From assembly GCF_000150275.1 (NCBI RefSeq), contig NW_002060944.1, positions 6,226,857 through 6,290,856 on the forward strand: a stretch of DNA of 64,000 nt. Reading direction: 5' to 3'. The notes under the pieces were generated by a model. The model saw only the letters and a list, made by a program, of their open reading frames with translations, searched no databases and had not been told where the DNA came from. Positions 24,601 through 35,431 of this stretch are shown piece by piece (the first letter of the stretch is position 1; every line of letters starts with the position of its first letter). A program made the translations under genes and the position numbers. This stretch comes from Trichoplax adhaerens. Taxonomy: Eukaryota; Placozoa; Uniplacotomia; Trichoplacea; Trichoplacidae.

Positions 24601-26598
24601 TGGATAGATGGCGAACAAAGTAATACGATGACTTTTGTTACATTGATATCATACAAGAAGAGCTTGTCATTAGTTAAAGATATTATTCCCTTTTAGGGTA
24701 GAAAGTGTTATTGCTGGTGCTTTGATCGCTTGGGGTCAATTGACGGAAAAATTCAATCCGATCGTAAGACCTTTAATGGATTCTATAAAGAAAGAAGATA
24801 ATCAACTTTTTCAAGTACGCACAGTAATTATATTACTTGCTGACATCTTCTTTCATTAGAAAAATTCTTTTAGTTTATTCATAAAGTCTTACTTTTACTT
24901 TCTATGTCTACTTATCAAAAATAGATGAAGGCAGCAAATAGTATATCCTTATTGCTTGAAAAATGCATTAACCGATTACCATGTCCGAACCCCAAAATAT
25001 TCAAAAATCTCTGTAGTCTTTTGTGTACGGATCCGAGTAAAACTCCAGATGTTTCAAATTTTTGGATTCTTCAAAATTTACTAGCATCACCTGTAACCGG
25101 CAAGCCGAGTACTCCAATCTCTCCTGGTACCGCTAGTCCCTTTGATGTTTCATTTACATGTAACAAGGAAGCAGGAATTATAACATTATTTAATCAACAT
25201 AAGGTACTATATTTATTCTTCCATAAATTTTGATCGGTAGCAAAGTACATATACACTTGAATTTATTACAGGATGCTGTACTAACTGCTGGTACAGGAAG
25301 AAAGTCATCCAAGATCTGTAATGTATCTTCTCCTGCGATTGATTTACCAATGTTGAATTTCGCTGATAAAGATGTAATAACTGAGTTGTTCAAGTAACAA
25401 TAAATTATTTACGATATATTTGCGTATAACATGATTGTATTCACTTTAAATTCAATTATAGTCTAATCAAGTTCAGATTCAAAGAATAGGAGCGGAGCGA
25501 GCAGTGACAACTATCGCGCGGTACTTTGGTAGATCGCTATTTGAGAAATTGCCGTTCTGTTCAAATCATTTAATGGTTCCTTTAATGTCTCCAAAAGATG
25601 CTTTACACGAACTTGGTAAGCTGAACTTTATAGATTAACGCACTATTATTGCTGAAGCTAATATAACTGAAACATAATTGCAACCGCACGTTAGATTTTA
25701 CCAAATATAAAGAGGATGCTGCATCTCAAAAAATTGTAATAGCACTTCAGATACTAGAAGTGCTGGCACCATCGATTGATGCTTCTTTACATGAAAAGGT
25801 AAAATTGGCTTTCGTTCCTTCATTAGTCCAAATCTTTTTTCGAAATTAATCAACATGTATAATTTTAAATCAATGTCAAGGTCTTGAGGTCGCAGTATCA
25901 ACAAATCTTGCACTGTGCGATTTTTCCCTATACAGCTGTGCGACATTTAGCAGCTCGCTGCTTAGCTGTTTTGGCAACGCTGGATTTGGTTGGAGTCATG
26001 GATATGATAATTAAAAAAATCATACCAGCGCTTGGTGATACTGAACGTGATGCTTTTAGGGAAGGGTCTATAGAAGTTATAGCTAGTATCCACGCTTTCA
26101 TAATAGATTATTGAGTGCTTATATAATTGCCACTTATGGCATAACTAAGAAGTAGAAAAGCTTTTAAAAATAAAAATTAACGTTTGTCGACAATCGTCCC
26201 TTAACTATTAATCACCAGACGTAATTGATAAACTGAGTATTGGAGTGGTGCCTTATATTGTTTTATTGGTCATCCCCGTCCTTAGCCGAATGAGTGATCG
26301 GTGTGAATCAGTAAGACAGATGGCATCACATTCGTTCGCTACATTGATTAAATTGATGCCTTTGGAGGTGTGTATGTCTGAGATATCAAATCAACCTAAT
26401 AGTATGAGATTCATTATAACTTATCTTTGTAATAATAACTTCTAGGCTGGTACACAGGACCCTGTCGGTATGGATGAAGCAACGATTAAGCAAAAGAAAA
26501 ACGATCGGATCTTCCTTGAACAGTTACAAGATACTAGCAAACTGAATAGTTATTCTATTCCTTTTCAAGTTAAAGCAGATCTTCGCAAATACCAAAAG
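18676..26598 (+). CDS. BTAF1: BTAF1 exons 1-28 (HEAT-repeat TBP-binding part)
   Basis: Exon coordinates: 18676-18686, 19007-19130, 20233-20347, 20684-20887, 21043-21116, 21316-21446, 21532-21607, 21737-21808, 21940-22029, 22118-22213, 22289-22465, 22564-22704, 22786-23035, 23139-23254, 23348-23589, 23723-23903, 23992-24105, 24183-24241, 24347-24413, 24543-24619, 24697-24814, 24925-25203, 25272-25373, 25462-25615, 25695-25798, 25881-26085, 26219-26367, 26446-26598. Anchors include [66 protein letters not shown] and [19 protein letters not shown]. Exons 4-7 are poorly conserved. The basic K/R-rich segment expected there in vertebrate BTAF1 was not found, so an exon may be missing or the region has diverged. 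Confidence 0.88.
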
Positions 26599-29500
26599 GC
26601 GGGTTGATTTTATAGATATCAAGCATCATATATCATCTGTCAGGGTATACATTTATTGATATTAACTTGTAATATTAATATTCTTTATTGCATTAATAGG
26701 ACGGTATAAATTGGCTTGCTTTTTTAAACAAATACAATCTACACGGCATCCTGTGTGACGGTGAATTTTTGGTGCATTAAACCTATTTATTTCGAATTTT
26801 TAGCTAGAGGAAAGTAACTTTTCATTCTATCTCATTTAGATATGGGGCTTGGAAAGACCTTACAGGCTTTATGCATGATCGTTAGTGATCATTTGACAAC
26901 TGACGCCAAGTACAAGGTAAATTGAATTCTAAAATTTTATCGATATCTGGCTTCATGTGGCCAAATTAAAATTATGTAACCATCCGTTTTTGTTAATAAA
27001 CTATGATTGTTATCTATATACGTATGTACTATAGCTGGATAAAAAAACAGAATGTAGGCCACTACCATCATTGGTTATATGTCCACCAACGGTAGTATAT
27101 CATTGGTGTGATGAGGTTGTGAAATTCTGCGGCTCAAATCTTATGTCCCCTCTACCATTCATCGGTACACCGCAAGAACGTGAAAGGTAAATGGAAGGAA
27201 ATGAATACGATGTCAGAATCCATATTAAAGATACAAAATATTCTATTTTTTTTGCAGCTTGAAGAAGAAGGTCACTTCGAAAACTTTGGTTGTTTCATCT
27301 TACGATATTGTAAGAAACGAGTCAAACTTTTTTACGTAAGTAATGATAGTGTACATTTTATTCGGCGTATAGATATGATAGAAAAGTAAATATAGCCTTT
27401 GTACATTTCTGTTATAAGCATCCTGTCTTGTTTGCAGGTCTAGGAATTGGAATTATTGTGCTTTAGACGAGGGTCATATTATAAAAAATGGTAAAACCAA
27501 GGTATTAAATGAAATTAATTTAGATATTCTTATTTGTTAAATTAAAATAAATGTAACTGACAGAGTGTAATAGTTTTGAGATTCAATTTTACAGTTGTCA
27601 AGATGTATAAAACAGGTGCATGCCAAGCATCGATTAATTTTGACAGGAACACCGATACAGGTCATTAATAGTATTTCTTAAGATGACTGAATAAGGAGTC
27701 AATGGTTTTTATGTAACGGTTATTAAGTCCTTGTAATTTTGCACTGTAATATTATAATTTTGTATTTATTACAGAATAATGTTCTGGAATTATGGTCGCT
27801 ATTCGATTATCTTATGCCCGGCTATCTTGGAACAGAAAAACAATTTAATGTTAAATATAGTAAACCGATCTTATCGAGTAGAGATGCAAAAGCTAATTCA
27901 AAAGAGCAAGAAGCAGGTGCGTAGCAGTTTTTCCTTATTCCTGGCTATTTTTTCACTTACGATTTGGTAATGAATTCTTATTCACTTTTATAGGTGTTTT
28001 AGCTCTTGAATCTTTGCACAAACAAGTTTTACCATTCATTCTAAGGCGTATGAAGGAAGATGTTTTACAGGATTTACCTCCTAAAATTATACAAGATTAC
28101 TACTGTGAAATGACTTCGTTACAGGTTACTATTTTGTCTTCATAAGATTGTCCGACTTAGGGCTTTTAGCGCTTCATGTCATGCTTTAGGTTAAAAGTAA
28201 CTGTTCTATTTAAATGGTTGACTTCAAGTATGATAGATTCCTTAGAATGCTTGCCTAAATCTTCAATCTAAATTTTGCATCATTCTTTAGATGGAATTGT
28301 ATGCTAACTTTACTAAATCGAGAGCAACAGATGAATTAGATCTTGACCTGTCGTCACTGGAAGAGAGTAAAAAAGAACCCTCAAAGATGCATGCCTTTCA
28401 GGTAATATTTTAGCAATATAATTATAATTCCATGACTATACTCAATCTGGAATCTATTTTTATAGGCTTTACAGTATCTTAGACTAATTTGTAACCATCC
28501 AGTACTCGTTCTTAACGAGAAGCATCCTCAGTATTATGAAATAACATCAAGGCTTAGTAGAGAAAATCTAGAGCTCTCAAGTATTCAGCACTCTGCGAAG
28601 CTGATGGCCTTGAAGTATGTGTTAAATATTCTTCCGTAAATTTGCAACTGTAAGCATTAAACAATCAATGTGGTACCTCTGTGATTTTCAACAGGCAACT
28701 TTTATTGGAATGCGGCATTGGCATACCAACTACTAATGTCGCTTCTGTGTCAGTGATGCCTGTCGTGGCTCAACATCGTGCACTCGTTTTCTTTCAAAGC
28801 AAGGCTATGATGAAATTAGTTGAAGAAAAATTATTTAAGTTAGTACCATTGCTACGACTGCAGCTTGAATATTGCGCTTGTATAAATGATTATCTCAATT
28901 TTTAAGGGATAAAGATTCGACTGTTGCCTATGTCAAACTTAGTGGAGATGTCAGTATTAAAGAACGGGCAGAAATTGTATCACGGTACGTGACAAATTCA
29001 TATAAATTATTATAACGTAGTCTTTATTTCGTTAGCTGTTAACTTCAACAGGACAATCTACTGATAAAAATTTAAACTTTTGGGTTGTCTACTACGACAG
29101 ATTTAATAAAGACCCCTCTATAGATGTTATGTTATTAACAACGAAAGTGGGTGGAGTGGGACTAAATCTCACTGGGGCTGATACTGTAATATTTGTTGAA
29201 CATGATTGGAATCCAATGGCTGATGCTCAGGTCAGTAACTATGTAATCTATCTCAAAATTTAGTTTCCCTAGGTATAAAAATAGACGATACAATACATAC
29301 GCATCCCCTTACGAATCGCATTCTATAGGCAATGGATCGTGCTCATCGTATTGGCCAGAAAAAAGTTGTTAATGTTTATCGGTTAATAACTAGGAACACA
29401 TTAGAAGAAAAGATCCTAGGGTAAATAATTTAACAGAATGGAAAATAATTAAATACTATATGAGTCTAATGGCCGTTTTCACCATTCGTAGATTACAAAA

Positions 29501-29768
29501 TTTTAAGAGTAAAATAGCTAACACAGTTATTTCACAAGAAAATGCCAGCTTGATGTCTATGGGAACGAATCAAATTGTAGACTTATTTAAATATAGTACT
29601 GAAGAAAATTCGATAGAAAGTAAATCAAAGCAAGGTGGTGAGAGCAAAAAGAAGGAAAATGTTAAAGCTATTTTGAATAATCTAAGCGATTTATGGGACG
29701 AAGAAGAATATAAGAAGGAATTTAATTTATTTAAATATATTAAGAATTTTGAGGATAAGGAGGCTTAG
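18676..29768 (+). CDS. BTAF1: BTAF1/Mot1, TBP-associated SNF2-family ATPase (TAF172)
   Basis: BTAF1 uses ATP to strip TATA-binding protein off DNA, redistributing it between promoters in the nucleus. The model has 43 coding exons, 1810 codons before the stop, against about 1849 in human. The 11-nt first exon (ATG GAT ACT AG) splices to 19007 and gives [15 protein letters not shown], matching the conserved family N-terminus. The first two-thirds is HEAT-repeat sequence that grips TBP. The SNF2 ATPase follows with DMGLGKT (about residues 1248-1254), DEGH (1360-1363), [21 protein letters not shown] and MDRAHRIGQ (1690-1698). The C-terminus [11 protein letters not shown] is typical of the family. 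Every junction keeps phase. One intron starts GC rather than GT, and the end of exon 9 is uncertain by 12 nt (ACG|GTTAGC chosen over GAA|GTTATC). Confidence 0.97.
19139..19270. repeat. GTACTGTACAG palindrome cluster inside BTAF1 intron 2
   Basis: Starting nine bases after the exon 2 donor, words of the TACTGTACAGTA family recur at least eight times in about 130 bp. They are the same words as in the cluster upstream of the promoter. They give the artificial extension of the exon 2 open frame beyond 19130. Confidence 0.8.
19321..19351. repeat. ATT trinucleotide microsatellite in BTAF1 intron 2
   Basis: ATAATAATT is followed by about seven uninterrupted ATT units. Confidence 0.9.
26700..29768 (+). 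CDS. BTAF1: BTAF1 exons 29-43 (SNF2 ATPase part)
   Basis: Exon coordinates: 26700-26760, 26840-26916, 27035-27186, 27258-27335, 27438-27501, 27595-27660, 27775-27916, 27994-28124, 28291-28401, 28466-28614, 28695-28838, 28907-28984, 29101-29230, 29329-29420, 29492-29768. The segment starts [20 protein letters not shown] and runs through all helicase motifs. The lobe 2 anchor [10 protein letters not shown] and the terminal SQENASLM segment are very close to vertebrate BTAF1. Stop codon TAG is at 29766-29768. An AATAAA poly(A) signal lies at 29905-29910, about 140 bp downstream. Confidence 0.95.
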
Positions 29769-31567
29769 AACCTCACATCATAATAAGTACATCCTGACAA
29801 TCTTTGTATTAATTGATATTACTGTATATAACGAGGTTAAGAAATGTATGGTAATCTACTACAGTTAACAATTTACTGTCCAGTTTATGGTGACTGATAA
29901 ATTCAATAAAGTAACATCCGTTCTTATAGTTGAAGGCTGATGTCGTGATTTACAGGAGTAAATGCATCCAATCTTATTGTTGTTTTAAGTTGTGAATCTT
30001 TAGAAATCTATTCTTTGTTAAAATTTGAGCGTTCACTCTCATTCGTAATACACAGTAATTGTTGTAAACGCTGATTATTAATTAATTGAGGGACATAATC
30101 TTTTGCTCATCATGTTGTTATATTCCGTCCAGTATTAGTCTCAAAGTGTTATCTTCAACATTAATACATCATGGTACTACAGAGAGTGAAATATTCGGTT
30201 AGGTTAGCGAAGTCTGGATAAAAAGGAAAACTACGGGTTATTCAGTAGCCATTAGATGCCCACAATTATTTTCTGTGAGGTAGTCTATTAACATCATAAA
30301 CTGATGGTTTAAAATAATTTGGTGATGTTTTCTCGGATATATCATAATTCTACTTTATTAAAAGAAATTCAACTTCTAGATTAAGTAGTTTTGATATTAG
30401 ATACAATTGATTAAAAAAGGTAATATTTTATGTCAGAAAATATCTAAACCACTATGTTCCGTACTGCCTAATTTGTATGATTAGAACGATGTGGAGTATG
30501 ACGTATAAAGATGTATGTAAGTATATAATATTAGCCGCTCTGAAAACAAAATATAAGTTCAATAGTTCGACCTTTATACTCTCATAATACCTCAAAATAG
30601 CTGATAGGAAAAGTGTCATACTATCTGTTTACAAGTAAATATTAGCTGAAAAACGATTTCAATTTTAAAGACAGTAGCACATTAATAGCACCAAATTTAT
30701 ATAAAATGTAACTAAATGCTTGACTATTGATATTAATATTGCCTACAGCAGACGGAAATGCCTTCCCTACATTCTTCACGATTCCAGTAATTACATTAGG
30801 CTAAGGTGATATCACTATTTTTTGTATCATTGATACAATTGATCGGTATAAGGTTTAATAATGACTATGTTTTCGATTAATTGTAATAGTACCATAATTT
30901 ATGTGGTAATTAATAATATTTTCTGTAGAATAATGCAATAAAATATGAGTAGACATACTAAGTTCTGTTTGCTACAATTAACGAATATATTTATAAATTT
31001 GAATCTAAATTTAGTTTGCAAGCAATTATTTTTTTCCTGTAATGTCTTTAAAGTGCACAATATTAGTTATCAAACTGACATTCTGTAAAGAAGTCTCACA
31101 TCATCAAAACAAAATTTTTTCTTAGCAAACATGATTAATGAGCTATTTTATCCATTACAATTAATTATTGATTTATAGTACAGCACTTTAAAAATGACTG
31201 TCTGCAAGTTTTGTTACCTAATGGCATAACATGGGAGTACGATTTAATTAAATTTCTTTACTTTTTAACACTGGCCATAATTTCACTTTTCCTTCAAAAT
31301 TTTTCTTATCATACAGTTATTCTAAGAGGTTAAACTCCGTTATCAATATGCTGTGGTATTTACTCCACTACGAATGTGTACATAAAAACACTACCCTTTT
31401 ATCTAATAGATTAGTATTACGTATATTCAAAGGTTGATAATTTAATATAAGAGGATGAATAGTTAAATTAAGCGATACAACAATCCACTGCTAATTTAAT
31501 TTAATTACCTAACAAGATTTATTAATTTTGTATTCAAGGACGTAATACAACCTTTTATTGTTAGTTA

Positions 31568-31797
31568 ACGGCTTGCTTTAAAATAAGTAAAATGTATGAT
31601 ACTATCCGTCAAAGTATGATATATCCATTTCCTTAGGTGAAATATAGATAGCATCGGATATCATTCAGTCTCATAACTTCAGTTAGCTTTAAAATAAATA
31701 AAATGTATGATGTTATTATACCTTAAAGTATGATATATCTGTTTCATACAAATTATAAATAGGATAGAATATCAATTTAGTCGCATAGCTACAATTA
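31568..31797. repeat. Tandem duplication, ~111-bp unit, two copies
   Basis: The block CTTTAAAATAARTAAAATGTATGAT begins at 31576 and 31687 (quoted as a consensus). It is followed in both copies by AAAGTATGATATATC(C/T), a 'tagatagcat/taggatagaat' segment, a TATCATTCAGT-like segment and 'cataactt/catagcta'. Copies are moderately diverged. Confidence 0.8.
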
Positions 31798-33303
31798 GCT
31801 TACTACGCGCAATGTAAAGGATAATATGAATCAATTTATATTATGTAGATGTAAACCGTTCAACAGCATGCTTGCCATTGTGATCTTCAATGCTATAGTT
31901 AGTGATGTGAATGCCAGCAAAGATTAAATTTAAAACTTTATTAATTATAACTTATTCTATTTATGATCCAATTATACTATAGCTGAACCTGAGTCCATTA
32001 TCTAAATCAAGGAAGTAGCAAAGTTGGTATGGTGACAATATATTGCACACCTAAAGATAGCAACGTTGTAGCTAGTATGTCTTAATTGCGCGTAGTAATG
32101 TAGTATTCATATACTGAAATATAAGTACGCGAAGGTATCATGAGGTAGGTGTTTGACTATTAATATCATAGGAAGCTACATATGAGCATGTACGCTAAAT
32201 TTATTTTAATTTTGCCTTTCGAACGGACTATTTATCATTTTTTATAGTTAAAACTACCATTCAATTTACTGCTGATATTACAATGTTAAACAAATCCTTA
32301 TTAATATTTCATATTTGATTATGAAAATAGATGCTTCAGTTTAAATGGTTAGGTAAATATTGAATAAGTAACCAACTGACTTCTACTGTATTTTATGCAG
32401 CACCACTTTAACAAATTTCATTCACAGCTGCTTGTATACTTTACAATGTATTATGCATTTCTTCAGCGAATAGAATGAGGAAATAACCTATTGAAAGCAA
32501 TATTTGTCACGATGACAATTTTGTATTTAGATTGGTCGATCATCGATTTTTGTTATACCAGTATGTTTAATCCGATTAAATGTAATCATGAAGTGAAGAA
32601 AAAAGAAATAAATAAATTTGACGCAATGCCTTATGAATCAAGGATGGGATCAATAGTATGAACATTGCTAACTGTTTAATTAGCTAGCAATATTCCTCTT
32701 CAATACCATGATATTTATGATCGCTATTAATCTATATCTCTATATCTCTATATTCGTATTGTAGCTATATCATTAACACCCTACAATTGAATGGATCACA
32801 TTTTATTGCTAATTAATCAATACTAAGGGTAATTCTATAGCTATCCCATGGAATGGTTGCCTCGAGCAATGATTGCACAATCTAATTAAAGTTCAGTTAA
32901 TTTTGTTTCTGAACTACACCGATATAGTATACTCGTATAAGCGACCGGAAATATATCCAATCAGCTATTTTACAAAATGACTCCAATTTGGCTCATTTCT
33001 ATTCTCGTAATGGTAAAGCACTGCTCATTTCTATTAGGTTATGGCCCGTAAATTTATGAAATGGACGTGGAGTTTAGAATATGAAACTAAAATCGCTATA
33101 CCGATTTGCTTTGCCATGACCATGAAACAATGTTGATGGTAGTATCTAGGCAACGGGTATTGCAGCTCAGCCCACGTTGGTTTTCAGTTGGCCTTCCTAG
33201 TGAATTGTAGGAAAACTATTGATTGCTTCGTATGAACAATACTCCAGTACTATACCGTTGATAGTGTTAGAGTATCCACTGTTGTAGACGTCAACTATGT
33301 AGT

Positions 33304-33338
33304 ACTTCTCTTGCATAGCAACGCCATGCAAGAGAAGT
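33304..33338 (+). other. Perfect 13-bp hairpin
   Basis: ACTTCTCTTGCAT (33304-33316) is matched exactly by its reverse complement (33326-33338) across a 9-base loop AGCAACGCC. The hairpin stands alone in non-coding DNA about 1.7 kb upstream of the PDE10A-like start codon. No T-run follows, so it is not a simple Pol III end. Confidence 0.85.
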
Positions 33339-33659
33339 GTATAATGCGCCTGCTACTGGATATTTCAGCCGTGATTTGTGGTTTTGTATAGTAGTATAAG
33401 ATAGACACAGTTATTAGTGCGTAGAATAATATTACTGGATTTATTGTTGAGTAATAGAAACGCTTTACCTATTCGTACGCTATGGGCTACTAACAAATAT
33501 ACAGATTAACGTATGATGTAGTAGTCCATGCCTATGCTTAGCCGTTGTATCGCCGCGGCAGGTATAGTCATGATGAAGAGGATTCATCACTAAATGTGTA
33601 TTGAAAGTTGCTAGCAAAAGCGATGTCACTCTTACCACATATCGTCGCCAAGGATTTGT

Positions 33660-33970
33660 ATGTATAGTACTGTACCAGTAGTCCTTGCCGTCACTGTGGC
33701 TGGACTTGGACGTTTACAGTGCAATATATCGTCTGCAGTATAATATATATATAACATTAGCAGAGATCTCTGAGACAAGTATTTGTCTCAGAAGTCCATA
33801 GACATTATCATAAAGGGAAAAGGAAGACATTAATGATATTCATGTACTATACTGTATACACGAGTTAGTCATTGCCAACACTCGGAACAATACAGTACAA
33901 GTAGAGACTGTAGTACTGTACACTGTACACTGTACAGTATGATGGTTAATACTGTACTGTACTACGGTAT
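33660..33970. repeat. Second TGTACAGTAC palindrome cluster, upstream of PDE10A
   Basis: Words such as TAGTACTGTACCAGTA, ACAGTACAAGTAGAGAC, GTACTGTACACTGTACAC, TGTACAGTATG and ACTGTACTGTACTACGGTA occur in about 300 bp. A CTGAGACAA...TTGTCTCAG stem also lies at about 33770-33793. As with BTAF1, the cluster is followed by GC-richer sequence. Confidence 0.75.
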
Positions 33971-33984
33971 ACCACTCTCTCTTT

Positions 33985-34240
33985 GTAGGCCATAGGCCGG
34001 TACTGAGCTGATGCCGTCCTTCCTGACTCGTGACGTCTACGGTACACTACATGACGGTGGCGATCGTAACCATGGACATTCACATGACAGTCGTCGATGG
34101 TTGTGAGCAAACATCGCCCACGCTGACTAGCACGTCTTTTAACATACCGTCGCGGGTCTTTACTCAGCCGCAGTCGTACTCTCTACCCACCCAAAGCACT
34201 GCCTTAGTGCAATACTGTATCATTGTATAAACGTAATGTT
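33985..34240 (+). promoter_or_regulatory. GC-richer island, possible PDE10A promoter region
   Basis: Base composition rises sharply against its surroundings, with many CG dinucleotides. A CRE-like TGACGTCT lies at about 34031. No TATA box was seen at a clear position inside it; a TATATATATA run lies upstream at about 33745. It starts some 1 kb before the first PDE10A-like coding exon and directly after the palindrome cluster. Assignment as a promoter is inference from composition and position. A 66-codon open frame inside it (34030-34230) has no recognisable family. Confidence 0.3.
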
Positions 34241-35058
34241 ATTGAAGTTAGCGATGGTCAATAAGACCAAGTGTCAAGTGTGACAGTCCATTTCATATCG
34301 ATCGCATCCCCACGGTCACAACTATGCATTGACGCTAGGAGCGGTTGTCGCAACATAGCGGTGTCACTCTAGTCAGAGGTTGAAAAGGGAAAGTAGAAAA
34401 AAAAATTGCGCCAGCAACCTTCTCCTACACACACAGCAAGAGAAAAAGGCTCTGCCGAAAATTAATGACGAAAATAAATAATAAAGAATACAGTTGGAGC
34501 AAGAGAGAAGATCTAGGGCACAGAAAGAGAAAGAATAGAAAAAGTAACTGTGACTTCATTCCAACTTTATTCGGTACGTTATGCCTTTTTTTTAGGGGGG
34601 CAAATTATTCTAGTACTGTCCATTGGATCATATCCATTGATTGTTTAACTGTATTGTGTCGATTCTACCCTGTTGGACCTTACACTGTAACTGCAGTCAG
34701 TATTAAGTAGAAATCAACTACTGTAACTTTAATGACAGGGTCAAAGTATGTCAAAAAATCGACCATTTTAATGGATGAAGAAGAGAATTAAAACACACTT
34801 TTTTTGGGGGGGGGGGGAAAAAAACTGTTCTACCTACTGTTATAAATATGGATTACTATTTACAGTGTAATAAATTATTCCATGTCAGTGAGTAGTAAAG
34901 GAGTCAATTTGATGTTGTTGATTTTTATTGACGTCAAAAGACTTGTCACCTATTGATATCTTCTGACTTCGAAATTGCCATTGCATTTTATTAGTCTGTA
35001 GTGTGTGTGAAATATCCCCTTTGAAAATTGGCTTCAATTTTCCTCATTCAAAGGGAAG

Positions 35059-35431
35059 ATGTCGTCGCCATCGAGACAAGTTAGTAATCGAAGATTACCG
35101 CCATTGCCAATGGGTCCGAAATTAGTGCCATTATCCTATAACTCAAATTCAAGCAATGGTCGACAAACAACCAATACCGTGAGTACTGGCAATTCAACTG
35201 CAGTAACGACATCACCTACATCGGTCATCAATAATGTCACTGGCAATGGCAGTAGTACGTTAACTACTGAATTACGTACTGCTGTGGTTGGTAAAAGTTA
35301 TGAAAAATATCATAATGGTGTTGTCAATAAGAGCAGTACAAGTCCTTCATATTATCACTATCATCCAAATGATCCTGGAATTACAACAGCGACAACAACC
35401 AATAATAGCAGTAACTTGTTAACTGCGACGG
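35059..35431 (+). CDS. PDE10A: PDE10A-like exon 1, low-complexity N-terminus
   Basis: Starts AAG-ATG-TCG and encodes 124 residues rich in Ser, Thr and Asn, beginning [20 protein letters not shown]. It ends at a consensus donor (ACGG|GTAAGT, phase 1). The next strong coding exon, 40239-40403, has the matching phase-1 acceptor (AACAG|AAG). The joined protein stays in frame to the end of the gene. The alternative is a start at ATG 40226 within an extended exon 2 ([11 protein letters not shown]), comparable to the short alternative N-termini of mammalian PDE10A. In that case this exon would belong to another transcript or gene. Confidence 0.55.

Larger units (their letters stand above)
29769..33650. 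other. BTAF1 3' flank and gene-free intergenic DNA
   Basis: No exon-like stretch was seen on either strand. Apart from the BTAF1 poly(A) signal (29905-29910), a tandem duplication at 31568-31797 and a perfect hairpin at 33304-33338, the sequence is unstructured and AT-rich. Confidence 0.55.

Noticed and set aside
25374-25393. BTAF1 exon 23 ending at 25393 (donor AA|GTAACA)
   Set aside because: Phase 2 would break the frame into exon 24; ending at GAT|GTAATA (25373) restores phase 0 and the family alignment length.
34465-34710. 81-codon frame before PDE10A
   Set aside because: No homology, no splice context, crosses a low-complexity run.
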